From: an uncultured Bacilli bacterium
GTDB lineage: Bacteria > Bacillota_I > Bacilli_A > ML615J-28 > CAG-313
Direction of reading: 5' to 3'
NCBI GenBank assembly: GCA_947591495.1
Contig: CANQDG010000010.1
Location: 1-59,343 of the forward strand
DNA: 59,343 nt
Position 1 is the stretch's first letter. Each line of letters opens with the position of its first letter. Below, piece by piece: positions 27,240-36,900 of the stretch. The notes under the pieces were generated by a model that worked only from the letters and a program-made list of their open reading frames with translations, was not told the origin of the DNA and ran no database searches. A program made the position numbers and the translations under genes.

Positions 27240-28550
27240 ATGAAACGTGGAACAGTAGCGATTGTTGGACGGCCCAATGTTGGTAAATCAAGTCTTTTTA
27301 ATCGTTTAGCTGGTAGTAAACTTGCCATAACAGATGATGCAAGTGGGATAACAAGAGATCGCCTTTATACAAATGTGGAATGGTTAGATCAAGAATTTTC
27401 TTTGATTGATACGGGTGGAATTGAGTTAAAGAATCTGCCCTTTATGGCCGAGATTAAAGCTCAAGCCGAACTAGCAATTGATGAGGCTGATGTAATTGTT
27501 TTGGTAACCGATGGACGCGTTGGAATTACCAATGGCGATATGGACGTAGTAAATATTTTACATAGTTCTAAAAAACCCATAATCGTTGCTGCGAATAAAA
27601 TAGATGACGTAAAATTCATGGATAATATCTATGAATTTTATAATTTAGGAGTCGAAGAAGTTTTTCCTGTTAGTACTTTACATGGCATTGGGATTGGTGA
27701 TCTTTTAGATGCTTTAGTTAAATTACTACCAGTAAAAAAAGAAAAAGCATACGATGATTCAATTGCTTTTTCTATTATTGGTCAACCCAATGTGGGAAAA
27801 AGTTCATTAACTAATGCAATTCTTGGCACGCAAAGAGTTATCGTCAGTGATATTGCCGGAACAACTCGTGATGCTATCGATTCAAAGTTTACAAGAGATG
27901 GTCAAAATTATGTTGTCATTGATACAGCAGGTATTAGAAAACAAGGCAAAATTTATGAAAATGCTGAAAAGTATAGTGTGTTAAGAGCCATTCGCGCAAT
28001 TGAAAGATCCCAAGTTGTTTTAGTTGTTTTAGATGGCACTAAAGAAATTGAAGAACAAGATAAAAGAATAGCTGGTTATGCATCTGAATATAATAAAGCG
28101 GTTATTATCGTTGTTAATAAATGGGATGCGATTACTAAAGATGAAAATTCAATGAAAGAATACACGAAAAAAATTCGTAATCAATTTTTGTTTTTAAGTT
28201 ATGCCCCTATTGTTTTTGTGTCGGCGCTTTATAATAAAAGAATTCAAACTCTCTTTGAACAAATCAAAATGGTTTATGAAAACTATACAAGAAGAGTATC
28301 AACTAGTGTCTTAAATGATATTATTCTTGATGCCTCGGTTATGAGTCAAGCTCCGATTTTTAATGGTGACCGTATTAAAATTTATTATGGTTCGCAAGTT
28401 GCAACTAATCCTCCGTCGTTTGTGCTTTTTGTTAATGACCCTAATTATATGCATTTTTCATATCAACGATATATTGAAAATAAAATGCGCGAAGCCTTTA
28501 TGCTAGAAGGAACACCGATAAAAATAATTTTAAGAAAGCGTGAAAACTGA
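27240..28550 (+). CDS. der: Ribosome biogenesis GTPase Der (EngA)
   Basis: 436 residues, with the two tandem GTPase domains that define Der. The first P-loop is GRPNVGKSSLFNRL (about residues 8-21), with DTGG and NKID. The second is GQPNVGKSSLTNAIL (about 181-195), with DTAGI and NKWD. A KH-like domain follows (about 350-436). It acts in 50S subunit maturation. It starts one base after the upstream stop, without a clear RBS, so translational coupling is likely. The same order, cmk - S1 gene - der - gpsA, is known from Bacillus. Confidence 0.96.
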   Translation: MKRGTVAIVGRPNVGKSSLFNRLAGSKLAITDDASGITRDRLYTNVEWLDQEFSLIDTGGIELKNLPFMAEIKAQAELAIDEADVIVLVTDGRVGITNGDMDVVNILHSSKKPIIVAANKIDDVKFMDNIYEFYNLGVEEVFPVSTLHGIGIGDLLDALVKLLPVKKEKAYDDSIAFSIIGQPNVGKSSLTNAILGTQRVIVSDIAGTTRDAIDSKFTRDGQNYVVIDTAGIRKQGKIYENAEKYSVLRAIRAIERSQVVLVVLDGTKEIEEQDKRIAGYASEYNKAVIIVVNKWDAITKDENSMKEYTKKIRNQFLFLSYAPIVFVSALYNKRIQTLFEQIKMVYENYTRRVSTSVLNDIILDASVMSQAPIFNGDRIKIYYGSQVATNPPSFVLFVNDPNYMHFSYQRYIENKMREAFMLEGTPIKIILRKREN

Positions 28551-29551
28551 TGGAAAAAGTATCAATTATTGGAGCTGGAAGTTGGGGAAGTGCTCTTGCT
28601 CGCATCTTAGGTGATAACGGTCATCAAGTCTTACTTTATGATACTGATGAAAAAACTGTTGAGGAAATAAATCAATATCATACTAATGTTGCTAAATTAC
28701 CAATTGGGATGTTACCATTAAACGTTCAAGCAACAACTGATGTAAAAAAAGTTGCTGAATTTGCGGAAATAATAATTTTAAGTGTGCCTACCAAAGTTTT
28801 ACGAACCGTTTTAAATGAATTAACTAAAGTTCTTACATCCCCTAAATTATTTGTTAACACATCAAAGGGGTTAGAACCTGATACTTTCTTAAGAGTATCA
28901 GAAATTCTTGATGAGGTTTTAGATAAAAAATACATTAAAGGCTTTGTTGCTTTAACTGGACCTTCGCATGCCGAAGAGGTTATTAGACAATTACCAACCA
29001 TGATTTGTTCGGTATCTAATTGTCATCAAGATGCCGTTAAAATCCAATATCTTTTTAGTAATAAAACTTATTTTCGCGTATATACAGGCCATGATTTAAT
29101 TGGATCAGAACTTTGTAGTGCAATAAAAAACGTATATGCCATTGCCTCAGGTATGCTTGAAGGACTTGGCTATGGTGATAATGCACGGGCTGGTTTAATT
29201 TCGCGGGCTTTAGTTGAAATGAAACGGATTGTTATTGCGATGGGAGGAAAAGAAGAAACCATCTATGGCCTTACCGGCGTTGGCGATTTAATTGTAACAA
29301 CAACATCTCATCATTCACGTAACTACCAAGCAGGCGTCAAACTTGCTCAAGGCAAAGACTTAAATGAAACGATTGCTTCAATGTCAATGGTTGTTGAAGG
29401 GGCTAGAACGGCCGAAGCTATTTACTTTGCTGCACGCAAATATAAATTAGAAACCCCGATTATTGATGCCGTTTACCAAATTATTTATGAAAAAAAAGCC
29501 GTTGCTAAAGTTGTTAAAGAACTTATGAATCGGGCTTTAAAAGATGAATAA
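28550..29551 (+). CDS. gpsA: Glycerol-3-phosphate dehydrogenase (NAD(P)+)
   Basis: 333 residues; its ATG overlaps the der stop as TGATG. NAD-binding IGAGSWGSALARIL is at the N terminus, followed by NTSKGLEP, GPSHAEEV, and the substrate-binding SAIKNVYAIASGMLEGLG. It reduces dihydroxyacetone phosphate to glycerol-3-phosphate for lipid synthesis and so supplies PlsY. A terminator follows. Confidence 0.96.
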   Translation: MEKVSIIGAGSWGSALARILGDNGHQVLLYDTDEKTVEEINQYHTNVAKLPIGMLPLNVQATTDVKKVAEFAEIIILSVPTKVLRTVLNELTKVLTSPKLFVNTSKGLEPDTFLRVSEILDEVLDKKYIKGFVALTGPSHAEEVIRQLPTMICSVSNCHQDAVKIQYLFSNKTYFRVYTGHDLIGSELCSAIKNVYAIASGMLEGLGYGDNARAGLISRALVEMKRIVIAMGGKEETIYGLTGVGDLIVTTTSHHSRNYQAGVKLAQGKDLNETIASMSMVVEGARTAEAIYFAARKYKLETPIIDAVYQIIYEKKAVAKVVKELMNRALKDE

Positions 29552-29566
29552 AATAAAATAATAAAT

Positions 29567-29604
29567 AAAAGGATTCGAACTTTGTGATTTTCGAATCCTT
29601 TTTT
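29567..29604 (+). terminator. Terminator of the cmk-der-gpsA operon
   Basis: A 13-bp stem (29567-29579 with 29590-29602) has a 10-base loop and a run of six T. The arm TTCGAATCC resembles a tRNA T-arm by chance. Confidence 0.88.
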
Positions 29605-29646
29605 AGGCTTTTTTTACAACTTTTTTACAATTTTAATAAAAATTAC

Positions 29647-29675
29647 TTGAAATATATAATTATTAATAGTATAAT
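29647..29675 (+). promoter_or_regulatory. Promoter of the 1331-residue surface lipoprotein
   Basis: TTGAAA (29647-29652), a 17-base spacer and TATAAT (29670-29675), followed by the RBS GAAAGGAAA. Confidence 0.82.
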
Positions 29676-29706
29676 TTATATGTAAAAAAATGAAAGGAAA
29701 AAGAAA

Positions 29707-32700
29707 ATGATAAAGTTATCTAAAAAATTTTATTTGTTTTTTGCATTAGTTAGTGCACTTTTAGTACTAACATCATGTGCGACAATTTTAAATGGTTACA
29801 AGATTAGCTTAGATGATAGCGAATATCAAATAAGACTTGGTCAATCATTAGAAATTAATCCCACAGTTACTCAAAATAACGAACCATGTGAAGTGAAACT
29901 TGTTTTTCACTCATATAATGAAGAGGTTGTTAGTTTTGAGGGAAATGTATTAACAGCTAAAAAAGCTGGTACTGCTAAAATTAAAGTAGCTATTGCTGAA
30001 GATACCAAAGTATATGATACCGCAATCGTTACTGTAGTTGATGATGCTTCACTTGAAGCAGAATTCGTTTATGAAAAACATATGATAAAAGGTAAAACGC
30101 AAGAAATCACTTACCATTTTGTTAATGGTGATGATACAAGAGTTCTTGACTTTGTTTCTCAAAATGAAGATGTTATTCAAGTAGTTAATCATAACCAATT
30201 GAAAGCAGTTGGTAAAGGTATTGCGATTGTTGAAACAAGAGTATATTCAACCTTTGATGAAAGAATTTATCTTGATTATGAATTTGAAATTACGGTTGAT
30301 TATCAAGATTACACAATCGAATATGATTTTAGTGGTGGCGTAGAAGATGAACATTTAAATCCAATGACATATAACGAAGGTAGTGATTTTGTTTTAAATA
30401 ATCCTACAAGAGAATATTATAAATTTGACGGCTGGTATAATGGTGAAGTTAAAGTTGAACGCCTTGCAGGTGATCAAACTGGTGATTTAACACTTAAAGC
30501 TCATTGGATTCCTGAAGAATATCATATTAATTATGTTTACGAAGGTGGACACGAAGGAACTGCTAATCCTACCACATACAATGTTGAAAGTGACTTTACT
30601 TTAAATAGCCCTGTAAGAGATGATTACGAATTTGTTGGTTGGTTTAGTGGTGATACAAAAGTTGAAAAATTAGCCAACGGCTTACATGGTGATCTTACAT
30701 TAGTTGCTCGTTGGGCAGCAAAATCATATCATATTACATATGACTTTGCTAAAGGAACAGAAGATCCTGCTTTAAATCCTACTACTTATTCAGTTGAAAG
30801 TGACTTTACCTTAAAAGCTCCTACCAGAGAGCATTATGAATTTGTTGGTTGGTTTAATGGTGATGTTAAAGTAGAACACCTTGCAGGTGATCAAACAGGT
30901 GATCTAACACTTACTGCTCATTGGGAAGCAACTAAATATAGTGTTACTTATGAGTTTGCAGGTGGAACTGTAGATAATAATTTAAACCCTGCTACTTATA
31001 CTGTCGAAGATAACTTTACTTTAAAAGCTCCTACCAGAGCTGGCTATGATTTTACTGGTTGGTATGATGAAAAAGGCACCAAAGTAGAACATCTTGGTGG
31101 CGATGTAACAGGCAATTTAAAATTAACCGCTCAATATGATGAAATATTTAATAAGATTAGTGATGTTTTAGATGCTAGTTTTACAGGCACAGCCAAAGTT
31201 CGTGGTATTGTTGTTGCCGTATACAATGAAGGTTTACTATTAAAAGATGAAACAGGTTATATTTTAGCTTATAAAGCATCAACTGAACCAAATTTTGCAA
31301 AGGGTGATTTTGTTAAAATTGAAGGCACAAAGGGTAATTATAATAATTCTACTCGATTTGAATATACAGAAATTACTGCTTTAGATAGTGAAATCGAAGG
31401 CCTTGAATTACCTAACGATAGTTCATTAGTTAAAGCAACTGCTGAAAATGTTGATAATGCTTATGATAATAGTTCATATAATGAGTCATATTTTGAATTC
31501 ATTTTAAAATTATCAAGTACAGGAACTTATGTTAATGCACCATTAGAAGGCGCAAAAGTAACGATTAGTTTAAAATTATCAAAAGCAAATAGTGCAGGTC
31601 TTTCAACAGCATTTGGTAAATATTATCGTGTAAAAGGTTACTATATTAATAATTCAGTGCCATCATATTTCAATGTTATTGTTGCTGAAATAACTGAACT
31701 TACTGCTCAAGAAAAAGTAGATATAACATTTGATAACCTTGGCGAAATTAGTTTACCAGAATTTTATAAAGATGGTGAAACATTTATTGAACCAGAAGTA
31801 AGTAGTCCATTTGAGGATGTAAAATTCAAATGGGAAGTTATTCCTAGTGAATTACTTGTTGAAGATATATGGGTTATTACAGAAGATGGTAAGGCAACAA
31901 TAAAATTAACAATTACTTGTGAAACTGCAACAAAAGAAAAGAATTTTGATGTTAATGTTAAATGTATTTCTGGTCAAGAAAAAATTGATGCTGTAATGGA
32001 ACAACTTAATAGCATGTTGATTCCTGATCAATTTAATGGTGATCCATTAAATATTCCTACTTTCAATTTAATAGAAGGCGTAAGTGTTGATTGGTCAGCT
32101 GATAATTTAATAGATGGTAAATGGAGTGTTACTAGAAATGTAACAACAACTCTTAAGGCTACAGTTAGCTTTGAAGGAGCTGATTCCAAATCCAAAGAAT
32201 TTACAAATGTTAATGTTTATGCTTTCTTTAGATACGAATTTGCAGAAGTTGGTGAATATTCTTTAGTTACTGATGTAAATGATTTAGAAATAGGCGCTAA
32301 GATTATTATAGTTGCAAAAGATAGCAATAAAGCAATGGGTGCCCTAAAAACCAATAATTTTTCTGAAGTTGATATAGTTAAAGATGGTAACATAATTAGA
32401 GATGTAACTGACGTTACTATTATAATTTTAGAAAAAGGTTTAAAAGATGGTCAATTTGCTTTAAAAGTTGGTGATAAATATTTATACGCAGCTTCTTCAG
32501 GTAGCAACCATTTGAAAGAGGAAGACACGTTGACTGTTAATTCTAGTTGGACTATATCAATTAATGGTGGTGTTACTAGTATTATAGCAACAGATAGTTC
32601 AAATCGTAATATTTTAAGATATAATAGCAATAGTAATTTATTCTCATGTTATGCATCAGGACAAGATGAAGTACAAATTTTTAAATGCTCTAAGATAAAA

Positions 32701-33702
32701 GTAGGTATTGACGAGGAAACGTATGCAAATCAATTATGGGAACAACTTGAAAATATAATTCAAAAAGAAGTAAAAGATGAGTTAACATTAGATGATTTAG
32801 ATGGAAAAATAACATGGACAATGGATGAGACTTATGAAATATATGCTCTTTTAGAAGATAATTATCTTGTCGTTGACCAACAAGAGGAAGACACAATTAT
32901 TAAATTGGTAGCTCATTTCCTTGAATTTACTAAAGAATTTGAAATAACAATTTTGGCAAAAGAAAAAGACATGACTGATGAACAAATCAATGCAATTTTA
33001 GATAGTATACTTGAAGAAATTACTGATACTATTCCTGCTGAAGAGGATTCAATTGCTTTACCTTCTAGTGATTCTCATATTTCTTACTCAATCGCATCAG
33101 GTGATGCAGGAAAAGTATCTGGCAATACATTAACAGTTAAACATCCTAATGGCAGTTCTGATGCAGAGATTACATTACGTGTTACATACGAAATTAATGA
33201 AAAATCACTTTATAAAGATAAAATTATTAAGATAGTAGCAGTTCAAGCTGTTGAGAAAACATATAAACATACTTTTGTAAGTGGTGATTTTAAAGTATCT
33301 TCAAATACAACTAATGGTGGAACTGCTGATTTATCTGGAATTAATTGGACTTATACTGCAGTTAAAACTTATTTTGCTTTTAATGGAACAGATGGTTATC
33401 AAATAGGTAAAAAGAATACTGCAGGAGGTAATTTTACATTAACTACTAGCGATATTAAAGGTAAAATAAAGAAGATAATAATTAATGGAAGATTACAAAG
33501 TGGTAGCGATGCTGCAATTGAAGTAACAGTAAATGGTTCTATTGTTGGAAGTAGAACAAAATTTAAAGGAACTTCATTAGTTGATCATGCTTTTGAACTT
33601 GGAACACCTACAGCAGGCGAAATTAAAATAGCTTTCATTTCTAGTGCTGCATATGCATATTTTATTAAATCTATCACAGTTGTATACGAAGAAACATTAT
33701 AA
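29707..33702 (+). CDS. B-repeat surface lipoprotein with OB-like and putative ligand-binding modules
   Basis: 1331 residues. The signal peptide ends in LTSC (Cys24). Two Big-type Ig domains (about 30-110 and 118-200) precede four InlB-type B-repeats of about 69 residues (about 202-476; FVGWF and LTAHW motifs). At about 483-575 is an OB-fold-like domain (GTAKVRGIVVAVYNEGLLL, GDFVKIEG) of a kind often found next to secreted nucleases. Ig-like stretches follow, then a domain at about 848-995 (EYSLVTDVNDLEIGAKIII) and a C-terminal beta domain (about 1185-1331) that may bind ligand. No catalytic motif was recognised, so an adhesin or binding role is more likely. Paralogue of the next gene: nearly the same N terminus (KLSKKFYLF). 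It has its own promoter and terminator. Confidence 0.8.
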   Translation: MIKLSKKFYLFFALVSALLVLTSCATILNGYKISLDDSEYQIRLGQSLEINPTVTQNNEPCEVKLVFHSYNEEVVSFEGNVLTAKKAGTAKIKVAIAEDTKVYDTAIVTVVDDASLEAEFVYEKHMIKGKTQEITYHFVNGDDTRVLDFVSQNEDVIQVVNHNQLKAVGKGIAIVETRVYSTFDERIYLDYEFEITVDYQDYTIEYDFSGGVEDEHLNPMTYNEGSDFVLNNPTREYYKFDGWYNGEVKVERLAGDQTGDLTLKAHWIPEEYHINYVYEGGHEGTANPTTYNVESDFTLNSPVRDDYEFVGWFSGDTKVEKLANGLHGDLTLVARWAAKSYHITYDFAKGTEDPALNPTTYSVESDFTLKAPTREHYEFVGWFNGDVKVEHLAGDQTGDLTLTAHWEATKYSVTYEFAGGTVDNNLNPATYTVEDNFTLKAPTRAGYDFTGWYDEKGTKVEHLGGDVTGNLKLTAQYDEIFNKISDVLDASFTGTAKVRGIVVAVYNEGLLLKDETGYILAYKASTEPNFAKGDFVKIEGTKGNYNNSTRFEYTEITALDSEIEGLELPNDSSLVKATAENVDNAYDNSSYNESYFEFILKLSSTGTYVNAPLEGAKVTISLKLSKANSAGLSTAFGKYYRVKGYYINNSVPSYFNVIVAEITELTAQEKVDITFDNLGEISLPEFYKDGETFIEPEVSSPFEDVKFKWEVIPSELLVEDIWVITEDGKATIKLTITCETATKEKNFDVNVKCISGQEKIDAVMEQLNSMLIPDQFNGDPLNIPTFNLIEGVSVDWSADNLIDGKWSVTRNVTTTLKATVSFEGADSKSKEFTNVNVYAFFRYEFAEVGEYSLVTDVNDLEIGAKIIIVAKDSNKAMGALKTNNFSEVDIVKDGNIIRDVTDVTIIILEKGLKDGQFALKVGDKYLYAASSGSNHLKEEDTLTVNSSWTISINGGVTSIIATDSSNRNILRYNSNSNLFSCYASGQDEVQIFKCSKIKVGIDEETYANQLWEQLENIIQKEVKDELTLDDLDGKITWTMDETYEIYALLEDNYLVVDQQEEDTIIKLVAHFLEFTKEFEITILAKEKDMTDEQINAILDSILEEITDTIPAEEDSIALPSSDSHISYSIASGDAGKVSGNTLTVKHPNGSSDAEITLRVTYEINEKSLYKDKIIKIVAVQAVEKTYKHTFVSGDFKVSSNTTNGGTADLSGINWTYTAVKTYFAFNGTDGYQIGKKNTAGGNFTLTTSDIKGKIKKIIINGRLQSGSDAAIEVTVNGSIVGSRTKFKGTSLVDHAFELGTPTAGEIKIAFISSAAYAYFIKSITVVYEETL

Positions 33703-33730
33703 AATAAAATATTAATCATTATCAAAATGA

Positions 33731-33765
33731 GAGGTAATAGCTCTAGTCTATTACCTCCTTTTTTT
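33731..33765 (+). terminator. Terminator after the 1331-residue lipoprotein
   Basis: A 10-bp stem (33731-33740 with 33748-33757) has a 7-base loop, followed by T7. The rest of the 273-bp gap to the next gene is A+T-rich and holds only that gene's promoter. Confidence 0.87.
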
Positions 33766-33917
33766 GCTATATTTAAGATAAATATTACTATTTTTAATTA
33801 GTTGGTATTAATATTAAATAAAACTAATTGTTTTTGTTAATTAATTTTAATGATTGATAAATATTTAAATTATTAGTTAGATTTTTTATTTCATTTGCGA
33901 ATTAAAAAGTAAAACGC

Positions 33918-33947
33918 TTGCATAAATCATAAATAAATAGGTATAAT
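33918..33947 (+). promoter_or_regulatory. Promoter of the 1657-residue surface lipoprotein
   Basis: TTGCAT (33918-33923), an 18-base spacer and TATAAT (33942-33947). RBS GGAAAGGAAA lies just before the start. Confidence 0.78.
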
Positions 33948-33975
33948 TAATATGTAATTTGGAAAGGAAATTATT

Positions 33976-36900
33976 ATGTTAAAGTTATCTAAAAAATTTT
34001 ATTTATTTTTATTTGTAATTGGTGCAATTTTTACTTTAACATCATGTACAAAGAGCGAGAATACGTATCGAATTGCACTCGATGAAAAGAATTATGAAGT
34101 AATGGAAGGAGAAAGCTTAAGTTTTACACCAAGTGTAACTTATGGTGGTGAAGTAGTTGAAAAAGAAGTTCTTTATCATTCTTACAATCCGGAAATTGCA
34201 AGTTTTGAGGATGGAACTTTAGTAACTCATAAAAGTGGAGTTGCTCATGTTCGTATTTCTCTTGCAGAAGATGCTAAAGTTTTCACTACTGCAACCGTTA
34301 ATGTTCTTGAAGATCCATCACTAAGCGTGAAATTCACGTATGAAAAGTCGATGGCCAAAGGCACAACGCAAAAAATTGACTATAAGTTTGCTGATGAAAA
34401 GAAAGCTGGAACAATTACTTTTAGTTCGATGAATAGCGAAATTGTCAAAATTGTTGATGAAAATACGCTAGAAGCATTAAGCGAAGGAACTACAACAATT
34501 GTTGCTCATGTTGCTTCAACCATTATTGAAGGATCAACACGTGATTATGAATTAGCAATTGTTGTTTATGATCATACTTATACCATTAGTTATGTTTTAA
34601 ATGGTGGTATCAATGATTCTGATAATCCTAATCAATATATATCTGAATTATTACCAGTTAAATTGAATAACCCAACTAAAGTTGGTTATCAATTTATGGG
34701 ATGGTATGATAATGATCGTTTTTCAGGAAAAGCTATTTCGGAAATAGTTGAAGGAACTGAAGGAAATATAACTTTATATGCTAAATGGCAAATTATTGAT
34801 TATGAGATTACTTACGAACTTTCAGGCGGTAAAAATTCTAGTAATAACCCTGAAACATATAATGTAGAAAAGTTACCACTTGAACTTGCTGCACCAACAA
34901 GAGTTGGATATGAGTTTATGGGTTGGATGCTTGATGAAAAAGTAGTTGAAAGTTTACCAAAAGATTTAGTAGGTAAAGTTACTTTAACTGCTACATGGCA
35001 AATTATCGATTATAAGATTACGTATGAACTTTCAGGCGGTAAAAATTCTAGTAACAATCCTGAAACATATAATGTAGAAAAGTTACCAATCGAACTTGTT
35101 GAACCAACCAGAGCTGGATATGAGTTTATGGGTTGGATGCTTGCTGGAAAAGTAGTTGAAAGTTTACCAAAAGATTTAGTAGGTGAAATTACTTTAGTTG
35201 CAACTTGGAAAGTAATTGATTATACAATTAATTATGATTTAAAAGATGGCGTTAATAATAAGGCTAATCCTAAAACATATAATGTAGAACAATTACCACT
35301 TGAGCTTGCTGAGCCAACTAGAGCTGGATATGAATTTATGGGTTGGATGCTTGATGGAAAAGTTATTGAAAGTTTACCAAAAGATTTACTAGAAGAAGTT
35401 ACTTTAGTTGCAACTTGGAAAGCAATTGATTATGCCATTACATATGAACTTGCCGGTGGCAAAAATTCTGTTAACAATCCTAATACATACAATGTTGAAA
35501 GTGACTTTGATTTAGAAGATCCAACAAGAGATCATTACACTTTTAAGGGTTGGTTTATTGATGATGTAAAAGTAACTCATCTTGCTGGCGAATATCAAGG
35601 ACCATTAACAATTACTGCTGTATGGGAACCTATAACTTATACAATTACATATGATGAAGATGGTGGCGTAATGCCAGAAGAATATGTTACCAAATTTGTT
35701 GATGGTGATGTTGTTGAACTTCCAACACCAACTAAAAAAGGTTACGAATTTGTTGGTTGGTTTGAAGGAAAAGACCAAGTAACCGAAATCGAAAGTCGTA
35801 ATTACGAACTTGTTGCTCATTGGGATCTTTTAGAATATCAAATCAATTATCACTTTGATTATGGAACATGGCCATTTAGACCTGAATTAAAAACTTTCGA
35901 AGATTTAACCGAAGAATTAATTCATGATTTCTATGTTTTCGTTAATCCTACAGAAACTTATCACCAATTCTCTAAAGGTGAAGATGGTAAATATGCATCA
36001 GGTCTTTGGTATACTAAATATAATAGCAAATTGTTTAGTGTAGAGAAAAAAGAAATTTATCTTGCTGATAATGATGATTACTTTGTTAATAGTCCTCAAT
36101 ATTATCCTAAGTGGAATAAATTCTTTACTAGATTTGCTGAATATGTTACGATACAAAATAGTTCTCAAAGTTTCTTTGGCGGTTTATCTGGCACTTTAAC
36201 AATTGGTATTTTAAGACTTAGTGAATTCTTAGATAATTCAGCTAATCGTGTATTTAACAATGATGAAGTTCGTAATGAATTACGTGCTTTAGTTGTTGAA
36301 CCAGTTTTACCAACAAGTTATACTCTTTTAGAAACTGTATCATTTTATAATCTTGTAACACCAGAAGGCCGTGAATTCTTAGGTTGGTATACAACTCCTA
36401 CCTTTAGTGAAGGTACAAAAGTAACAACTACAGAAGGCTTAGAAGGTAACCTTGATTTATATGCTAAATGGGGTGATCTAGTTGAAAAAGATATTACTTA
36501 CGTTCTTGGTGAAAATGGAGAATTAGTAGGTGATGCTCCTAAGAAATATGTTGTAAGCGAAGGAATTGATTTATCTAGTGTTAAAGCTGCAAGAGAAGGT
36601 TATAATTTTACTGGTTGGTTTACCGATGTTAGTTGCACTAAACCTATTACAAGTATTTCGAAAGAAGAATATGATAATGTAACTTTATATGCTGGCTGGG
36701 AAGCAATTTTATACGATATCGAATATAACTATGATAAAGGTACATTAGATGCCGAAATGGTAGATGAGAAATTATATAAGACCTTTGATGAAATAGTTGC
36801 CGAATATATTAAAGACTATAATAAAGTAGCAGGCACATCTTATGATGACCCTAGTGATTTTGGCACGAGTAGTTGGACTCCTAGTACACAAAAATGGCAT

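Noticed and set aside
29571-29598. TTCGAATCC resembling the T-arm of a tRNA
   Set aside because: It is the 3' arm of a symmetrical 13-bp terminator hairpin with a T run; no acceptor, D or anticodon arm is present.
34801-35640. Regular repeats considered as CRISPR or satellite DNA
   Set aside because: The period is 210 bases, in frame, and encodes B-repeat domains; there are no short direct repeats with unique spacers.
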